A stretch of DNA of 16,101 nucleotides, taken from NCBI GenBank assembly GCA_002428215.1, contig DIUI01000069.1, forward strand, positions 1 to 16,101, read 5' to 3'. The notes under the pieces are model-generated. The model was not told where the DNA came from, searched no databases, and saw only the letters and a list, made by a program, of their open reading frames with translations. Below, one piece after another: positions 8,395 to 15,787 of this stretch. The stretch is from Prolixibacteraceae bacterium UBA6162. GTDB lineage: Bacteria; Bacteroidota; Bacteroidia; Bacteroidales; Prolixibacteraceae. The number at the start of each line of letters is the position of its first letter. Positions within the stretch are counted from its first letter, which is position 1. Made by a program: the position numbers and the translations under genes.

Positions 8395-8411
8395 CGCCAC
8401 TTTAAAATAAT

Positions 8412-8456
8412 TTTAAGCCGTTGTTATTGAAGGCGATGCTGCGGCTTAAACATCGT
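8412..8456 (+). promoter_or_regulatory. Structured rpsO leader, candidate S15 autoregulatory pseudoknot
   Basis: The leader contains a perfect 9-bp stem (TTTAAGCCG at 8412-8420 with CGGCTTAAA at 8442-8450). In its 21-base loop CGATG (8434-8438) is complementary to CATCG (8451-8455), which follows the stem directly, and G8433 can add a wobble with U8456. Hairpin and loop pairing together would form an H-type pseudoknot, provided that some outer A-U pairs of the stem open to give linker length. In E. coli S15 represses its own translation by binding a pseudoknot in the rpsO leader, and S15 recognises a G.U/G-C step; here G8433.U8456 lies next to C8434-G8455. The pairing is seen in the sequence; S15 binding is inferred. 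It ends 25 bases before the start codon. Confidence 0.5.
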
Positions 8457-8480
8457 ATAATATTAAAGTTTACATCAACT

Positions 8481-8750
8481 ATGTATTTAACAACAGAAGT
8501 AAAAAGAGAGATTTTTACCAAACATGGTAAAAGCGAACAGAACACCGGAAGTGCCGAAGGTCAGATTGCCCTGTTTACCTACAGAATCAATCACCTTACG
8601 CAGCACCTCAAAGAGAACAAAAAAGACCACAGTACCCGCCGGTCGTTAATTCGTCTGGTAGGAAAGCGGCGCAGCCTGCTCGATTATCTTAAAAGAAAAG
8701 AGATTGGGCGCTACAGGGCAATTATTGCTGAACTCAACTTACGTAAGTAA
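8481..8750 (+). CDS. rpsO: 30S ribosomal protein S15
   Basis: S15 is a primary-binding protein of the small ribosomal subunit; it binds the central domain of 16S rRNA and starts platform assembly. The 89-residue product has the family length and its signatures: HGKSEQNTGSAEGQIALFT near the N-terminus, then DHSTRRSL, LVGKRRSLLDYL and the C-terminal YRAIIAELNLRK. The ATG at 8481 is the start, since it gives the canonical N-terminus. The frame extends upstream to a TTG at 8421, but that stretch encodes non-conserved residues and coincides with the structured leader. The gene has a strong promoter of its own and is followed by a strong terminator, so it is probably a single-gene unit controlled through its leader. 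Confidence 0.97.
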   Translation: MYLTTEVKREIFTKHGKSEQNTGSAEGQIALFTYRINHLTQHLKENKKDHSTRRSLIRLVGKRRSLLDYLKRKEIGRYRAIIAELNLRK

Positions 8751-8756
8751 TCGAAT

Positions 8757-8798
8757 AGAAAGAAAAGGCAAAAATGAAGTTGCCTTTTCTTTTTTATT
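8757..8798 (+). terminator. Intrinsic terminator of rpsO
   Basis: A perfect 11-bp stem (8761-8771 with 8780-8790) around an 8-base loop is followed by TTTTTATTTT, only 10 bases after the rpsO stop codon. A-rich sequence before the stem pairs with part of the T tract, so it may also work on the opposite strand. It should separate rpsO from pnp transcription. Confidence 0.88.
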
Positions 8799-8807
8799 TT
8801 ATTACCA

Positions 8808-8837
8808 TTTGGGTTGAGCGCCTGAAAAGTATATTTC
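8808..8837 (+). promoter_or_regulatory. Promoter candidate of pnp
   Basis: TTTG (8808-8811), 18 bases, then TATATTTC (8830-8837), one base off TAnnTTTG. It lies just behind the rpsO terminator and would give a leader of about 30 bases before the pnp ATG. Confidence 0.45.
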
Positions 8838-8876
8838 GGAGTCTTTGTATGATTCCATTACCTAAATAATTATTGT

Positions 8877-11135
8877 ATGAATATTGTAACCAAAACCATA
8901 GAACTTGCCGATGGTAGAACCATTACTATTGAAACAGGCAAGCTGGCAAAACAGGCCGATGGTTCTGTAGTGGTAAAAATGGGTAACACCATGATGCTTG
9001 CCACGGTTGTTTCGGCTCAGGATGCCAAGGAAGATGTTGATTTTATGCCGCTGACGGTCGATTACCGTGAAAAGTTTTCAGCTGCCGGAAGGTTTCCCGG
9101 TGGTTTCATGAAACGCGAAGGTCGCCCTTCGGATGAGGAGATTCTGGTCGCACGTTTGGTTGACCGTGCCCTTCGACCCCTTTTCCCGGCCGACTACCAT
9201 GCTGAAACCGCTGTTATGCTTTCTCTCATCTCGGCTGATACTGAAAGCACCCCCGATTGTCTTGCAGGATTGGCTGCTTCAGCCGCCCTTGCAGTATCGG
9301 ATGTTCCATTTGAAACACCCATCTCCGAAGTGCGGGTAGCCCGTATTAACGGTGAATTCGTTATCAACCCAACTGCTTCGCAACTTAAGGAGGCAGATAT
9401 CGATATTATGGTGGGTGCTTCTCACGACAATATCATGATGGTTGAGGGCGAGATGAACGAAGTATCAGAAGCAGAAATGCTCGATGCCATTAAAGTTGCC
9501 CACGAAGAAATCCGCAAACACTGTAAAGTGCAGGAGGAGATGGCAGCCGAACTCGGAATCGTAAAGCGCACCTACTCGCATGAAACCAACGACGAAGTAT
9601 TGCGCGAAAAAGTAAATAGTGAACTCTTCGGAAAAGTTTACGAAGTAGTGCGCCGCAGAATCACCAATAAGGCCGAACGTATTGGCGCCTTCCAGGATGT
9701 ATGCAGCGATTTCATTGCCGCTTACAAGTCAGAAAATGCCAATAACGAGGAGATCAACCTCGATCTTCATGAGAAGCTCATCAAACGGTATTACCACGAT
9801 GTTGAGAAAGAGGCTATGCGCCGCATGGTGCTTGACGAAGGAATCCGTCTCGATGGTCGTAAAACCGACGAAATAAGACCCATTTGGGGAGAAGTTGACT
9901 ACCTTCCGGGTTCACATGGTTCCGCCCTGTTTACCCGTGGAGAGACGCAGGCACTCGCGTCTACCACCCTCGGTACCAAAATGGATGAAAAAATCATCGA
10001 CCTGGTTACCGTTAAGGGTTATGAACGTTTCCTTTTGCATTATAATTTCCCACCATTTAGTACTGGAGAGCCACGGGTGCCAAGAGGAACCAGCCGCCGG
10101 GAAATTGGCCATGGTAATCTTGCCCACCGTGCTCTGAAGCGAATGCTTCCCTCGAATTTACCCTATGTGGTGAGGATTGTGTCGGATGTATTGGAGTCAA
10201 ATGGCTCGTCGTCGATGGCTACAGTTTGTGCCGGCACCATGTCGCTGCTTGATGCAGGGGTCAAAATGGTTCGTCCGGTATCCGGAATTGCTATGGGCCT
10301 GATTTCCGACAAAGGAGGTGCTAAATTTGCAGTTCTCTCGGATATTCTTGGTGACGAGGATCACCTTGGCGACATGGACTTCAAAGTTACCGGAACCGAA
10401 AAGGGTATCACAGCCACACAGATGGACATCAAGGTGGATGGCCTTTCATACGAAATTTTGGAGCAGGCTCTTGAGCAGGCCAAAGCAGGTCGCCTCCATA
10501 TTCTGGGAAAAATCCTCGAAACCATCTCTGAACCACGTGCTGACTACAAACCCAATGTACCGCGTATCGAAATTATTCTTATTCCTAAGGATATGATTGG
10601 CGCCGTTATCGGACCTGGTGGTAAAATTATTCAGGGTATTCAGACCGATACAGGTGCTACGCTGGCTATTACGGAAGATGAAAACAATGGTATTGTTGAG
10701 ATCTCCGGACCCAATCTCGAAATTCTTGAGGCAGGTAAAGCCCGTGTAAAAGCTATTGTTGCCATACCTGAAGTGGGTACGATATACAATGGTAAGGTTA
10801 AATCGATTGTGGCCTTTGGTGCATTCATCGAAATTATGCCTGGGAAAGAGGGTCTGCTGCACGTTTCCGAAATCGACTGGAAAAGGGTAGAGTCGGCCTC
10901 CGATGTCCTAAAAGAAAATGAGATGGTAGAAGTTAAGCTTATCGGTGTAGACGAAAAGACCGGCAAACTTAAATTATCGCGCAGGGCTCTGCTCCCTAAA
11001 CCTGAAGGTTATGTGGAACGCGAAGCTTCTCGTGAAAGCCGTCCTCCGCGTCGCGACGATTTCCGCGGCGGTGATCGGCGTGATGACCGCAGGGGTGGTG
11101 GCGACCGTCGCGATGACCGCAAACCGCGTTATTAA
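8877..11135 (+). CDS. pnp: Polyribonucleotide nucleotidyltransferase (PNPase)
   Basis: PNPase degrades RNA 3' to 5' by phosphorolysis, releasing nucleoside diphosphates, and acts as a ring-shaped trimer in mRNA turnover. The 752 residues show the full architecture: first RNase PH domain (about 10-145, with [13 protein letters not shown]), helical linker (about 240-320), and catalytic second RNase PH domain (about 325-550, with [20 protein letters not shown] and [12 protein letters not shown] at 492-503). Asp495, Asp501 and Lys503 match the E. coli catalytic residues. A KH domain (about 560-622) has the GPGG loop at 579-582, and an S1 domain covers about 632-702. The last 30 or so residues are a disordered Arg/Asp/Gly tail with DRRDDR repeats. 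It sits next to rpsO as in many bacteria, but a terminator lies between them. Confidence 0.98.
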   Translation: MNIVTKTIELADGRTITIETGKLAKQADGSVVVKMGNTMMLATVVSAQDAKEDVDFMPLTVDYREKFSAAGRFPGGFMKREGRPSDEEILVARLVDRALRPLFPADYHAETAVMLSLISADTESTPDCLAGLAASAALAVSDVPFETPISEVRVARINGEFVINPTASQLKEADIDIMVGASHDNIMMVEGEMNEVSEAEMLDAIKVAHEEIRKHCKVQEEMAAELGIVKRTYSHETNDEVLREKVNSELFGKVYEVVRRRITNKAERIGAFQDVCSDFIAAYKSENANNEEINLDLHEKLIKRYYHDVEKEAMRRMVLDEGIRLDGRKTDEIRPIWGEVDYLPGSHGSALFTRGETQALASTTLGTKMDEKIIDLVTVKGYERFLLHYNFPPFSTGEPRVPRGTSRREIGHGNLAHRALKRMLPSNLPYVVRIVSDVLESNGSSSMATVCAGTMSLLDAGVKMVRPVSGIAMGLISDKGGAKFAVLSDILGDEDHLGDMDFKVTGTEKGITATQMDIKVDGLSYEILEQALEQAKAGRLHILGKILETISEPRADYKPNVPRIEIILIPKDMIGAVIGPGGKIIQGIQTDTGATLAITEDENNGIVEISGPNLEILEAGKARVKAIVAIPEVGTIYNGKVKSIVAFGAFIEIMPGKEGLLHVSEIDWKRVESASDVLKENEMVEVKLIGVDEKTGKLKLSRRALLPKPEGYVEREASRESRPPRRDDFRGGDRRDDRRGGGDRRDDRKPRY

Positions 11136-11162
11136 TTACCGTACTAATAAGATATTTTTGTG

Positions 11163-11197
11163 ATAGAAAAACCGTCGTTCGGCGGTTTTTCTATTTT
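11163..11197 (+). terminator. Intrinsic terminator of pnp
   Basis: A 14-bp stem (11163-11176 with 11181-11194, one G.U pair) closed by a GTTC loop is followed by a short T run. It starts 27 bases after the pnp stop codon. The stem includes five A-U pairs on each side of the GC core, typical of a strong hairpin, and could also stop transcription in the opposite direction. Confidence 0.88.
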
Positions 11198-11262
11198 AAA
11201 TAAACCTTCATCACCGCATACGCTTTCCATTAGTTTCACCGCAAAATCAAACCTTTAAGGAT

Positions 11263-11745
11263 ATGGAAAAACAAGCTGTTAAGATTGTAAACGAAATCGA
11301 GCTGCGCCTGAGAGGCTGCCGTGAGAAAGATCTGCGATTTTTCCGTATAGACGAATACATTCGTAATATAAGACGTTTGGATGAGTTCGAAGAGACTTGC
11401 GAGGGGTGTCGTGCCCTCCAGAAAGAGACCGAAGCATCACTCGTTTACATTCGGAAGGCGGTTGATTCGCCCGGTAAAAATCGTGCTGCTCTCGACCGGT
11501 TAATGGCTAAACTGGCCCGACACATGACCAGGCATCATCACTTCTTCCCGCCATACTACCATAAATACCTCCATTCTGCATTAGGCCTTGCCATTGGATC
11601 ATTGGCGGGGGTGCTTGTTGTGCTTTCTATTCCGGGGAATCCCTGGGAGTTTGTAATGGCCGGAGCATTAGTGGGTATAATTGCCGGACAAGTTACAGGT
11701 GGAAGTAAAGATCGGGTGATACGTGCGGAAAATCGTCTGATGTAA
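11263..11745 (+). CDS. Small membrane protein with CxxC and His-rich stretch, unknown function
   Basis: I do not recognise a named family. The 160-residue product has a highly charged N-terminal part (1-100) that looks helical, followed by two hydrophobic segments (about 104-122 and 128-148) and a short basic tail, so it is probably an inner-membrane protein with both ends on the cytoplasmic side. The soluble part carries Cys19, a CEGC pair (Cys46, Cys49) and a His-rich stretch at 87-104 (H87, H91-H93, H100, H104) next to the membrane. This could bind a metal or be redox-active, but that is inferred. Base composition and codon use look like the neighbours, and the start is the only reasonable ATG. 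It ends 10 bases before the converging sugar transferase gene; there is no clear promoter, only sequence remotely like TAnnTTTG near 11231. Confidence 0.75.
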   Translation: MEKQAVKIVNEIELRLRGCREKDLRFFRIDEYIRNIRRLDEFEETCEGCRALQKETEASLVYIRKAVDSPGKNRAALDRLMAKLARHMTRHHHFFPPYYHKYLHSALGLAIGSLAGVLVVLSIPGNPWEFVMAGALVGIIAGQVTGGSKDRVIRAENRLM

Positions 11746-11755
11746 TATTTGCCGG

Positions 11756-13171
11756 CTATTTTCCTTTGCCGTGGAAAACATTGATGAGGGTGTAAATCAA
11801 AATCTTAAAGTCGATATAGAGCGATATGTTCTTTAAATAGATCATATCGTATGGGAGTCTTTCGAGCATCTCTTCGACATTGGAGGCGTAACCATATTTT
11901 ACTTGGCCCCAAGATGTGATTCCGGGTCTTAATTTATGAAGGTGGGTATAATGTGGTGCCTGTTTAATAATTTGTTCAATATAGTATTGTCTTTCGGGAC
12001 GGGGGCCTACCAGTGCCATATCACCACGCAGAACATTCCAAAACTGGGGAATCTCGTCGAGGTGGGTCTTACGAATGAATTTACCCAATGGTGTAATGCG
12101 TGCATCATTCTTACTCGAAAGGGCGGGTCCGTTCTTCTCTGAATCGGCTACCATACTTCTAAACTTGTAAATCGTAAAAGGCTTTCCGAATTTACCTATG
12201 CGCACCTGGCGGTATATAACCGGACCATTAGAGGTGAGTTTTATGGCAATGGCCAAAAACAGATATACAGGGGAAAGCAACAACATCGCGATTACCGAGG
12301 CGGCAATGTCGAAAAGCCGCTTGATGTTCTCCTGCCATGCCGGCATTAACCCGTTTGATATTTTGATTAGCGGACTGCTATAGATGGTATTTATTTTAAC
12401 CATACCCGCCAGGAAACTGAATAGATCGGGAATTCCCCAGATGGTGATATCTCGGTTTTCTACAATTGTTAGGATTTGGCTAAGCAATTCGTGCTGACTG
12501 GTTTCAATGGCAATTACCACTTCCTCGATTTGATGCCGCAAAAGCACCTCCTCTAACTCGGTTAGAGTTCCCAGTTGTGGTAAATGGGCCTCCAGGCTAC
12601 TTTTTCCATTGCCATTGATTTCAATGTATCCAACGAAGATGTTGCCGGCCGGTCGTGGCTGGGTTGTCATCTCGCTGTATATTCTAATAGCCTGTTCGTT
12701 GTTGCCGATAATCAGGGTATTGAAACCTATCTTCCGGTGGTGGATCTTCTTAATCGTGCGTGTAGTCAGAATTAACCTGAACAAATAGGTAAATGAGAAA
12801 TGGAGCAGCAGTAAGGTAAGATAGAGCTGATAGTAGTTTTTATAGGAGTATACCGTGTCGTCGAGCAGCAGGGTGAAAAATATGACGGTCACTCCAAAAA
12901 TAGAACTTACTGTAGTTTTCCAGAGATCAAGTAGCCTCGACCTTCGATAAATATTGCTGTAGTAGCCTGATATGTAGTAAAGAAGCAGCCATGCCGCCGG
13001 TATAAATAATAGTCCTAAGAAATAGCGGGAGGTAAACTCCATTGGAATATCATAACCGAATTTTATGGGTTCAATTACCTGTTTGCGGTAAATGAAAAAT
13101 AGTGTCCAACTTATTGCCGCTGCTAAAAAATCGAAAATAAGGTAGCGTGCAACCTGCTGTCTTTTATTCAT
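11756..13171 (-). CDS. Polyprenyl-phosphate sugar-1-phosphate transferase (WcaJ-type)
   Basis: This membrane enzyme should transfer a sugar-1-phosphate, often glucose or galactose, from a UDP-sugar to undecaprenyl phosphate, starting a repeat unit of exopolysaccharide, capsule or O-antigen. It is 471 residues. Four predicted membrane helices (about 9-29, 50-70, 88-105, 114-134) are followed by a nucleotide-binding-like domain (about 150-260). A re-entrant hydrophobic helix (about 286-311) leads into the catalytic bacterial sugar transferase domain, with KFRSM (336-340), the catalytic pair Asp372-Glu373 in HLDEIPQ, LRGDMALVGPRPE (381-393) and LRPGITSWGQV (414-424). All landmarks of the polyisoprenyl-phosphate hexose-1-phosphate transferases are intact. 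The sugar cannot be read from sequence. The degenerate oxidoreductase-like gene lies upstream on the same strand, 197 bases away. Confidence 0.93.
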   Translation of the reverse strand: MNKRQQVARYLIFDFLAAAISWTLFFIYRKQVIEPIKFGYDIPMEFTSRYFLGLLFIPAAWLLLYYISGYYSNIYRRSRLLDLWKTTVSSIFGVTVIFFTLLLDDTVYSYKNYYQLYLTLLLLHFSFTYLFRLILTTRTIKKIHHRKIGFNTLIIGNNEQAIRIYSEMTTQPRPAGNIFVGYIEINGNGKSSLEAHLPQLGTLTELEEVLLRHQIEEVVIAIETSQHELLSQILTIVENRDITIWGIPDLFSFLAGMVKINTIYSSPLIKISNGLMPAWQENIKRLFDIAASVIAMLLLSPVYLFLAIAIKLTSNGPVIYRQVRIGKFGKPFTIYKFRSMVADSEKNGPALSSKNDARITPLGKFIRKTHLDEIPQFWNVLRGDMALVGPRPERQYYIEQIIKQAPHYTHLHKLRPGITSWGQVKYGYASNVEEMLERLPYDMIYLKNISLYIDFKILIYTLINVFHGKGK

Positions 13172-13368
13172 AAAATCGGGTTAAGTATTCAAGATCTGGA
13201 TCTGCCCAGATTGGTTGAGTCTCTTTTGGTCGTTAAACGCTCTATTGTCGGGTTTATTGTAGCCCTCGTTTGAAAAAATTAACAATTCCTCAAGAAACTT
13301 CCGGACAATATGTGAGTGACCAGCCTTTCTGAAAATGTATAAGTTAACCATGCCGAATCAATGAAAAA
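13172..13368 (-). other. Gap between two minus-strand genes
   Basis: This stretch separates the oxidoreductase-like gene from the sugar transferase gene. It contains a 6-bp inverted repeat (ATCTGG at 13194-13199 with CCAGAT at 13206-13211) about 22 bases before the transferase start codon, which has no T tract and could be an operator or chance. I see no convincing promoter and no coding frame. Confidence 0.35.
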
Positions 13369-14235
13369 TCACGAGTACCAGGGGATGTTCAATTTCGATT
13401 TTGACTCGAGTTTTTGGTAGGTTTCGAGCACTGATTGCAGATCGTTCAATGTCAGACCCTTATGTAAATTAGGATTTTGGATATTGTCGATAAAGAGATC
13501 AATAGCAGAAGTCTGCTCAGTCGAAAAATTTATTGGCTGTCCGTTAATTTGCAGGTGGTCTTCATGTGCCTGAAATAGGTCGCCGCCAATAATTGAACGG
13601 TATTGACGTTCCGCACTTTTTTGAGTGAGGAACTCAATGTTCAGAACCGACTGCGATGTGTAATCGAGCCTGATCTGCAGAGCAGTAAAATTCTTATCGG
13701 TATGCCGAATTCCATTGAAGGCAGTTTGATGTGGAGTTTTCCCAAACAACTGGCGGGCAAGCAGCAAAACGGACATTAAAAAATAGTGCTTCGAGGGTGC
13801 TTCGGAAGCCTGTTCAGATACCGTAACCATGGCAGGCTCCGACCAGTTTTTAATCATCCACCGAAATCCGGGATCGTCTGAGTAGGGATTTTTTATCTGA
13901 AATACAGTGCCTGCTTCTACAACAAGTTTGTGTAACTCGATGCACTCCTCAGGGCTGAGTTGCGGTATGTCTGTAATCAGAATGTGTTTATAATTTCTTA
14001 CCGCACCCTTAAGTATTTCGAAATTAACCATGCTAAACCGGTCGATGACCAAGGCATCGGCAGCATTGAATAGCTCTGCTTTCGAAAGTTCCGGAACAGA
14101 CAGAGATGTGGATGCAGTAATTCCCGGCATACCCACAGATGCTTTCCCAATGACCGAAACACCTGAATGCGCAGAAAGTTGCTTTATGCAAGGCAACAGT
14201 GTGGCAATGTTTCCAATGATACCTGTTTTAATCAT
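13369..14235 (-). CDS. Degenerate Gfo/Idh/MocA-type oxidoreductase-like protein
   Basis: The 288-residue product resembles NAD(P)-dependent sugar oxidoreductases of the Gfo/Idh/MocA family but has lost key features. The N-terminal beta-strand and turn (TGIIGNIATLLP at 4-15) fits the Rossmann start of that family, with the glycine-rich loop shortened. The strand-turn ADALVIDRFSMVNFEILKGA (59-78) and the following KHILIT match the usual run into the EKP motif, but TDI stands at 88-90 where EKP is expected, so Asp89 replaces the catalytic lysine. The helix after it (PEECIELHKLVVEAG) fits the family. The C-terminal half is poorly conserved, with a helix near the end (LNDLQSVLETYQKLES). It may be a non-catalytic binding protein. 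Its place upstream of a polysaccharide-initiating transferase suggests sugar metabolism, but the function is unknown. Confidence 0.65.
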   Translation of the reverse strand: MIKTGIIGNIATLLPCIKQLSAHSGVSVIGKASVGMPGITASTSLSVPELSKAELFNAADALVIDRFSMVNFEILKGAVRNYKHILITDIPQLSPEECIELHKLVVEAGTVFQIKNPYSDDPGFRWMIKNWSEPAMVTVSEQASEAPSKHYFLMSVLLLARQLFGKTPHQTAFNGIRHTDKNFTALQIRLDYTSQSVLNIEFLTQKSAERQYRSIIGGDLFQAHEDHLQINGQPINFSTEQTSAIDLFIDNIQNPNLHKGLTLNDLQSVLETYQKLESKSKLNIPWYS

Positions 14236-14370
14236 ATCGCAAAGTTAACGCAATCGAACTAGGTTATCAGTGCTGTGCGTTACAACTTATTAACCTTGCC
14301 TGTTGATATTGTAATTGATTTCTTCCTGCCAAACTGCTATTTTAGCTTAGCTTTGTGGTAAATTGGAAAC
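14236..14370. promoter_or_regulatory. Divergent promoter region
   Basis: Two perfect -7 elements (TAnnTTTG) face outwards. On the minus strand TAACTTTG (14247-14240) ends only 4 bases before the ATG of the oxidoreductase-like gene, implying a very short or absent leader. On the plus strand TAGCTTTG (14348-14355) lies 15 bases before the pcm ATG. No well-placed -33 element was found for either: for pcm the nearest TTTC (14319-14322) is 25 bases away. Confidence 0.45.
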
Positions 14371-15021
14371 ATGGCAATTGAAGATACACCCCGGCACCAG
14401 GGCTTGCGTCGTAGATTGGTCGAGGGTTTGAAAATCAAAGGAATAGAAAGTGAGCAGGTACTTGAAGCCATTGGTAAAGTACCTCGTCACGCGTTTATGG
14501 AGAGCTCTTTCATTAATTTTGCATACCGCGATCAGGCTTTTCCGATCGGTGCAGGTCAAACCATCTCACAGCCATTTACTGTGGCATTTCAGACACAATT
14601 GCTCAAGCTTTTCCCGCTTTGCAAAGTGCTGGAAGTGGGTACGGGATCAGGTTACCAGGCTGCTGTGCTTTGCGAGTTAAAGGCAAAAGTATATACCATC
14701 GAAAGGCACCAATCGCTCTATATCAAGGCCGGCAAGCTTTTACCTCAGTTGGGGTATCAGCCTAACTTTTTTTTGGGCGATGGCTATAAGGGGTTGCCTA
14801 CGTATGGTCCTTTTGATCGAATTCTGGTTACCGCCGGAGCAGATCATGTCCCAGAGGAATTGCTCTCACAGCTTGTGGTTGGAGGCATGCTCGTAATCCC
14901 TGTCGGAACGGGCGACCAGCAGGAGATGCTGCGGATTATAAGGCGTTCCGAAACCTTATACGATACCGAAACCCATGGCGCCTTTGTTTTTGTGCCCTTG
15001 CTTCGTGGTACCGTAAACTAA
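14371..15021 (+). CDS. pcm: Protein-L-isoaspartate O-methyltransferase
   Basis: This enzyme uses SAM to methylate isoaspartyl residues that form by spontaneous damage of Asn and Asp, which lets the protein chain return to normal aspartate. At 216 residues it has the family length. Visible blocks are KVPRHAF (36-42), GAGQTISQP (60-68), which forms the substrate-side cap of the active site, the SAM-binding motif VLEVGTGSGYQAAVL (86-100), GDGYKG (136-141) and the strand DRILVTAGA (149-157), followed by PEELLSQL and GGMLVIPVG. There is no signal peptide, so it is cytoplasmic. The metallo-hydrolase gene follows after 43 bases on the same strand with no terminator between, so they may be co-transcribed. 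Confidence 0.96.
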   Translation: MAIEDTPRHQGLRRRLVEGLKIKGIESEQVLEAIGKVPRHAFMESSFINFAYRDQAFPIGAGQTISQPFTVAFQTQLLKLFPLCKVLEVGTGSGYQAAVLCELKAKVYTIERHQSLYIKAGKLLPQLGYQPNFFLGDGYKGLPTYGPFDRILVTAGADHVPEELLSQLVVGGMLVIPVGTGDQQEMLRIIRRSETLYDTETHGAFVFVPLLRGTVN

Positions 15022-15064
15022 CCTCAATCAATTTTGTTAACTGTAGATACCGCTTTTCCATATC

Positions 15065-15703
15065 ATGATTAAGATAAAAAAATTTGTAGTAAATCCGCTT
15101 CGAGAGAACAGCTATGTAGTATACGATGAATCCCGCCAATGCATTTTCATCGATCCCGGTTTCTATTTCGAAGAAGAATTGCACGAGGTTGCCCACTTTA
15201 TTAACGACAACCAATTGAAGCCTGTCAGACTTGTCAATACCCACTGCCACTTCGATCATCTCATGGGTGTGGAATATATTCGTGAAAAGTATGGATTGCC
15301 ATTTGAATGTCACCGCGATGATCTTTTTTTGCTCGACAGGGCAAATCAGCAGGCAGTAGAGTTTGGCTTTAATATGCCTCCTGTGCAACCCCCTCAATCA
15401 TTTCTGATGGAAGGAGATACTGTTCAATTTGGCAACTCCGCTTTAGAGGTATTTCATGTGCCCGGTCATTCACCTGGCCATGTGGTCTTTTACAGTGAAT
15501 CTGATGGCATTCTGATTGGCGGAGATGTGCTTTTTGCCGGCAGCATTGGCCGAACCGATCTGCCGGGTGGCAGTTACGAGCAGCTCGTGGGGGCAATCAC
15601 CCAAAAGCTGTTGACACTGCCCTATGCAACGAGGGTGTATGCAGGCCATGGGCCGGAAACTACCATCGGATTTGAGCGCGACAACAACCCCTTCCTGAAC
15701 TGA
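15065..15703 (+). CDS. Metallo-beta-lactamase-fold hydrolase, glyoxalase II-like
   Basis: A 212-residue cytoplasmic hydrolase with the dinuclear metal site of the glyoxalase II group. Metal ligands visible in order are the THCHFDH motif (His60, His62, Asp64, His65), His135 in HVPGHSPGH, Asp154 in GGDVLF and His195 in YAGHGPET. The FAGSIGRTDLPGG stretch (158-169) is typical of the bacterial hydroxyacylglutathione hydrolase-like subfamily that lacks the C-terminal glutathione-binding domain of true glyoxalase II. The substrate is therefore probably another thioester or ester; most relatives in anaerobes lacking glutathione are uncharacterised. It follows pcm and precedes gcvP by 84 bases. Confidence 0.92.
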   Translation: MIKIKKFVVNPLRENSYVVYDESRQCIFIDPGFYFEEELHEVAHFINDNQLKPVRLVNTHCHFDHLMGVEYIREKYGLPFECHRDDLFLLDRANQQAVEFGFNMPPVQPPQSFLMEGDTVQFGNSALEVFHVPGHSPGHVVFYSESDGILIGGDVLFAGSIGRTDLPGGSYEQLVGAITQKLLTLPYATRVYAGHGPETTIGFERDNNPFLN

Positions 15704-15726
15704 CCCTAAACACCCCACAAAAGTCA

Positions 15727-15757
15727 TTTTTTTACCCCTTAACAGAACCTATTATTG
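15727..15757 (+). promoter_or_regulatory. Weak promoter candidate for gcvP
   Basis: TATTATTG (15750-15757) is one base off TAnnTTTG and lies 30 bases before the gcvP ATG. The -33 position, 19 bases upstream, holds TTTT. The 84-base gap is too short for a glycine riboswitch, and I see no structure resembling one. Confidence 0.3.
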
Positions 15758-15787
15758 CAATTTAATACCATCTCAATTTAACCAACA

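Noticed and set aside
8421..8480. N-terminal extension of S15 from an upstream TTG
   Set aside because: It adds 20 non-conserved residues, while the ATG at 8481 gives the canonical S15 start; the stretch is better explained as structured leader RNA.
10446..10862. Minus-strand open frames inside pnp
   Set aside because: They oppose the KH and S1 coding sequence of PNPase and encode low-complexity products without motifs; they are chance frames.
8481..11135. A single rpsO-pnp operon
   Set aside because: The genes are adjacent, but a perfect 11-bp terminator (8761-8790) and a separate promoter candidate lie between them, so read-through would at most be partial.
13194..13211. Inverted repeat ATCTGG/CCAGAT as a terminator
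   Set aside because: The stem is only 6 bp and no T tract follows on either strand.
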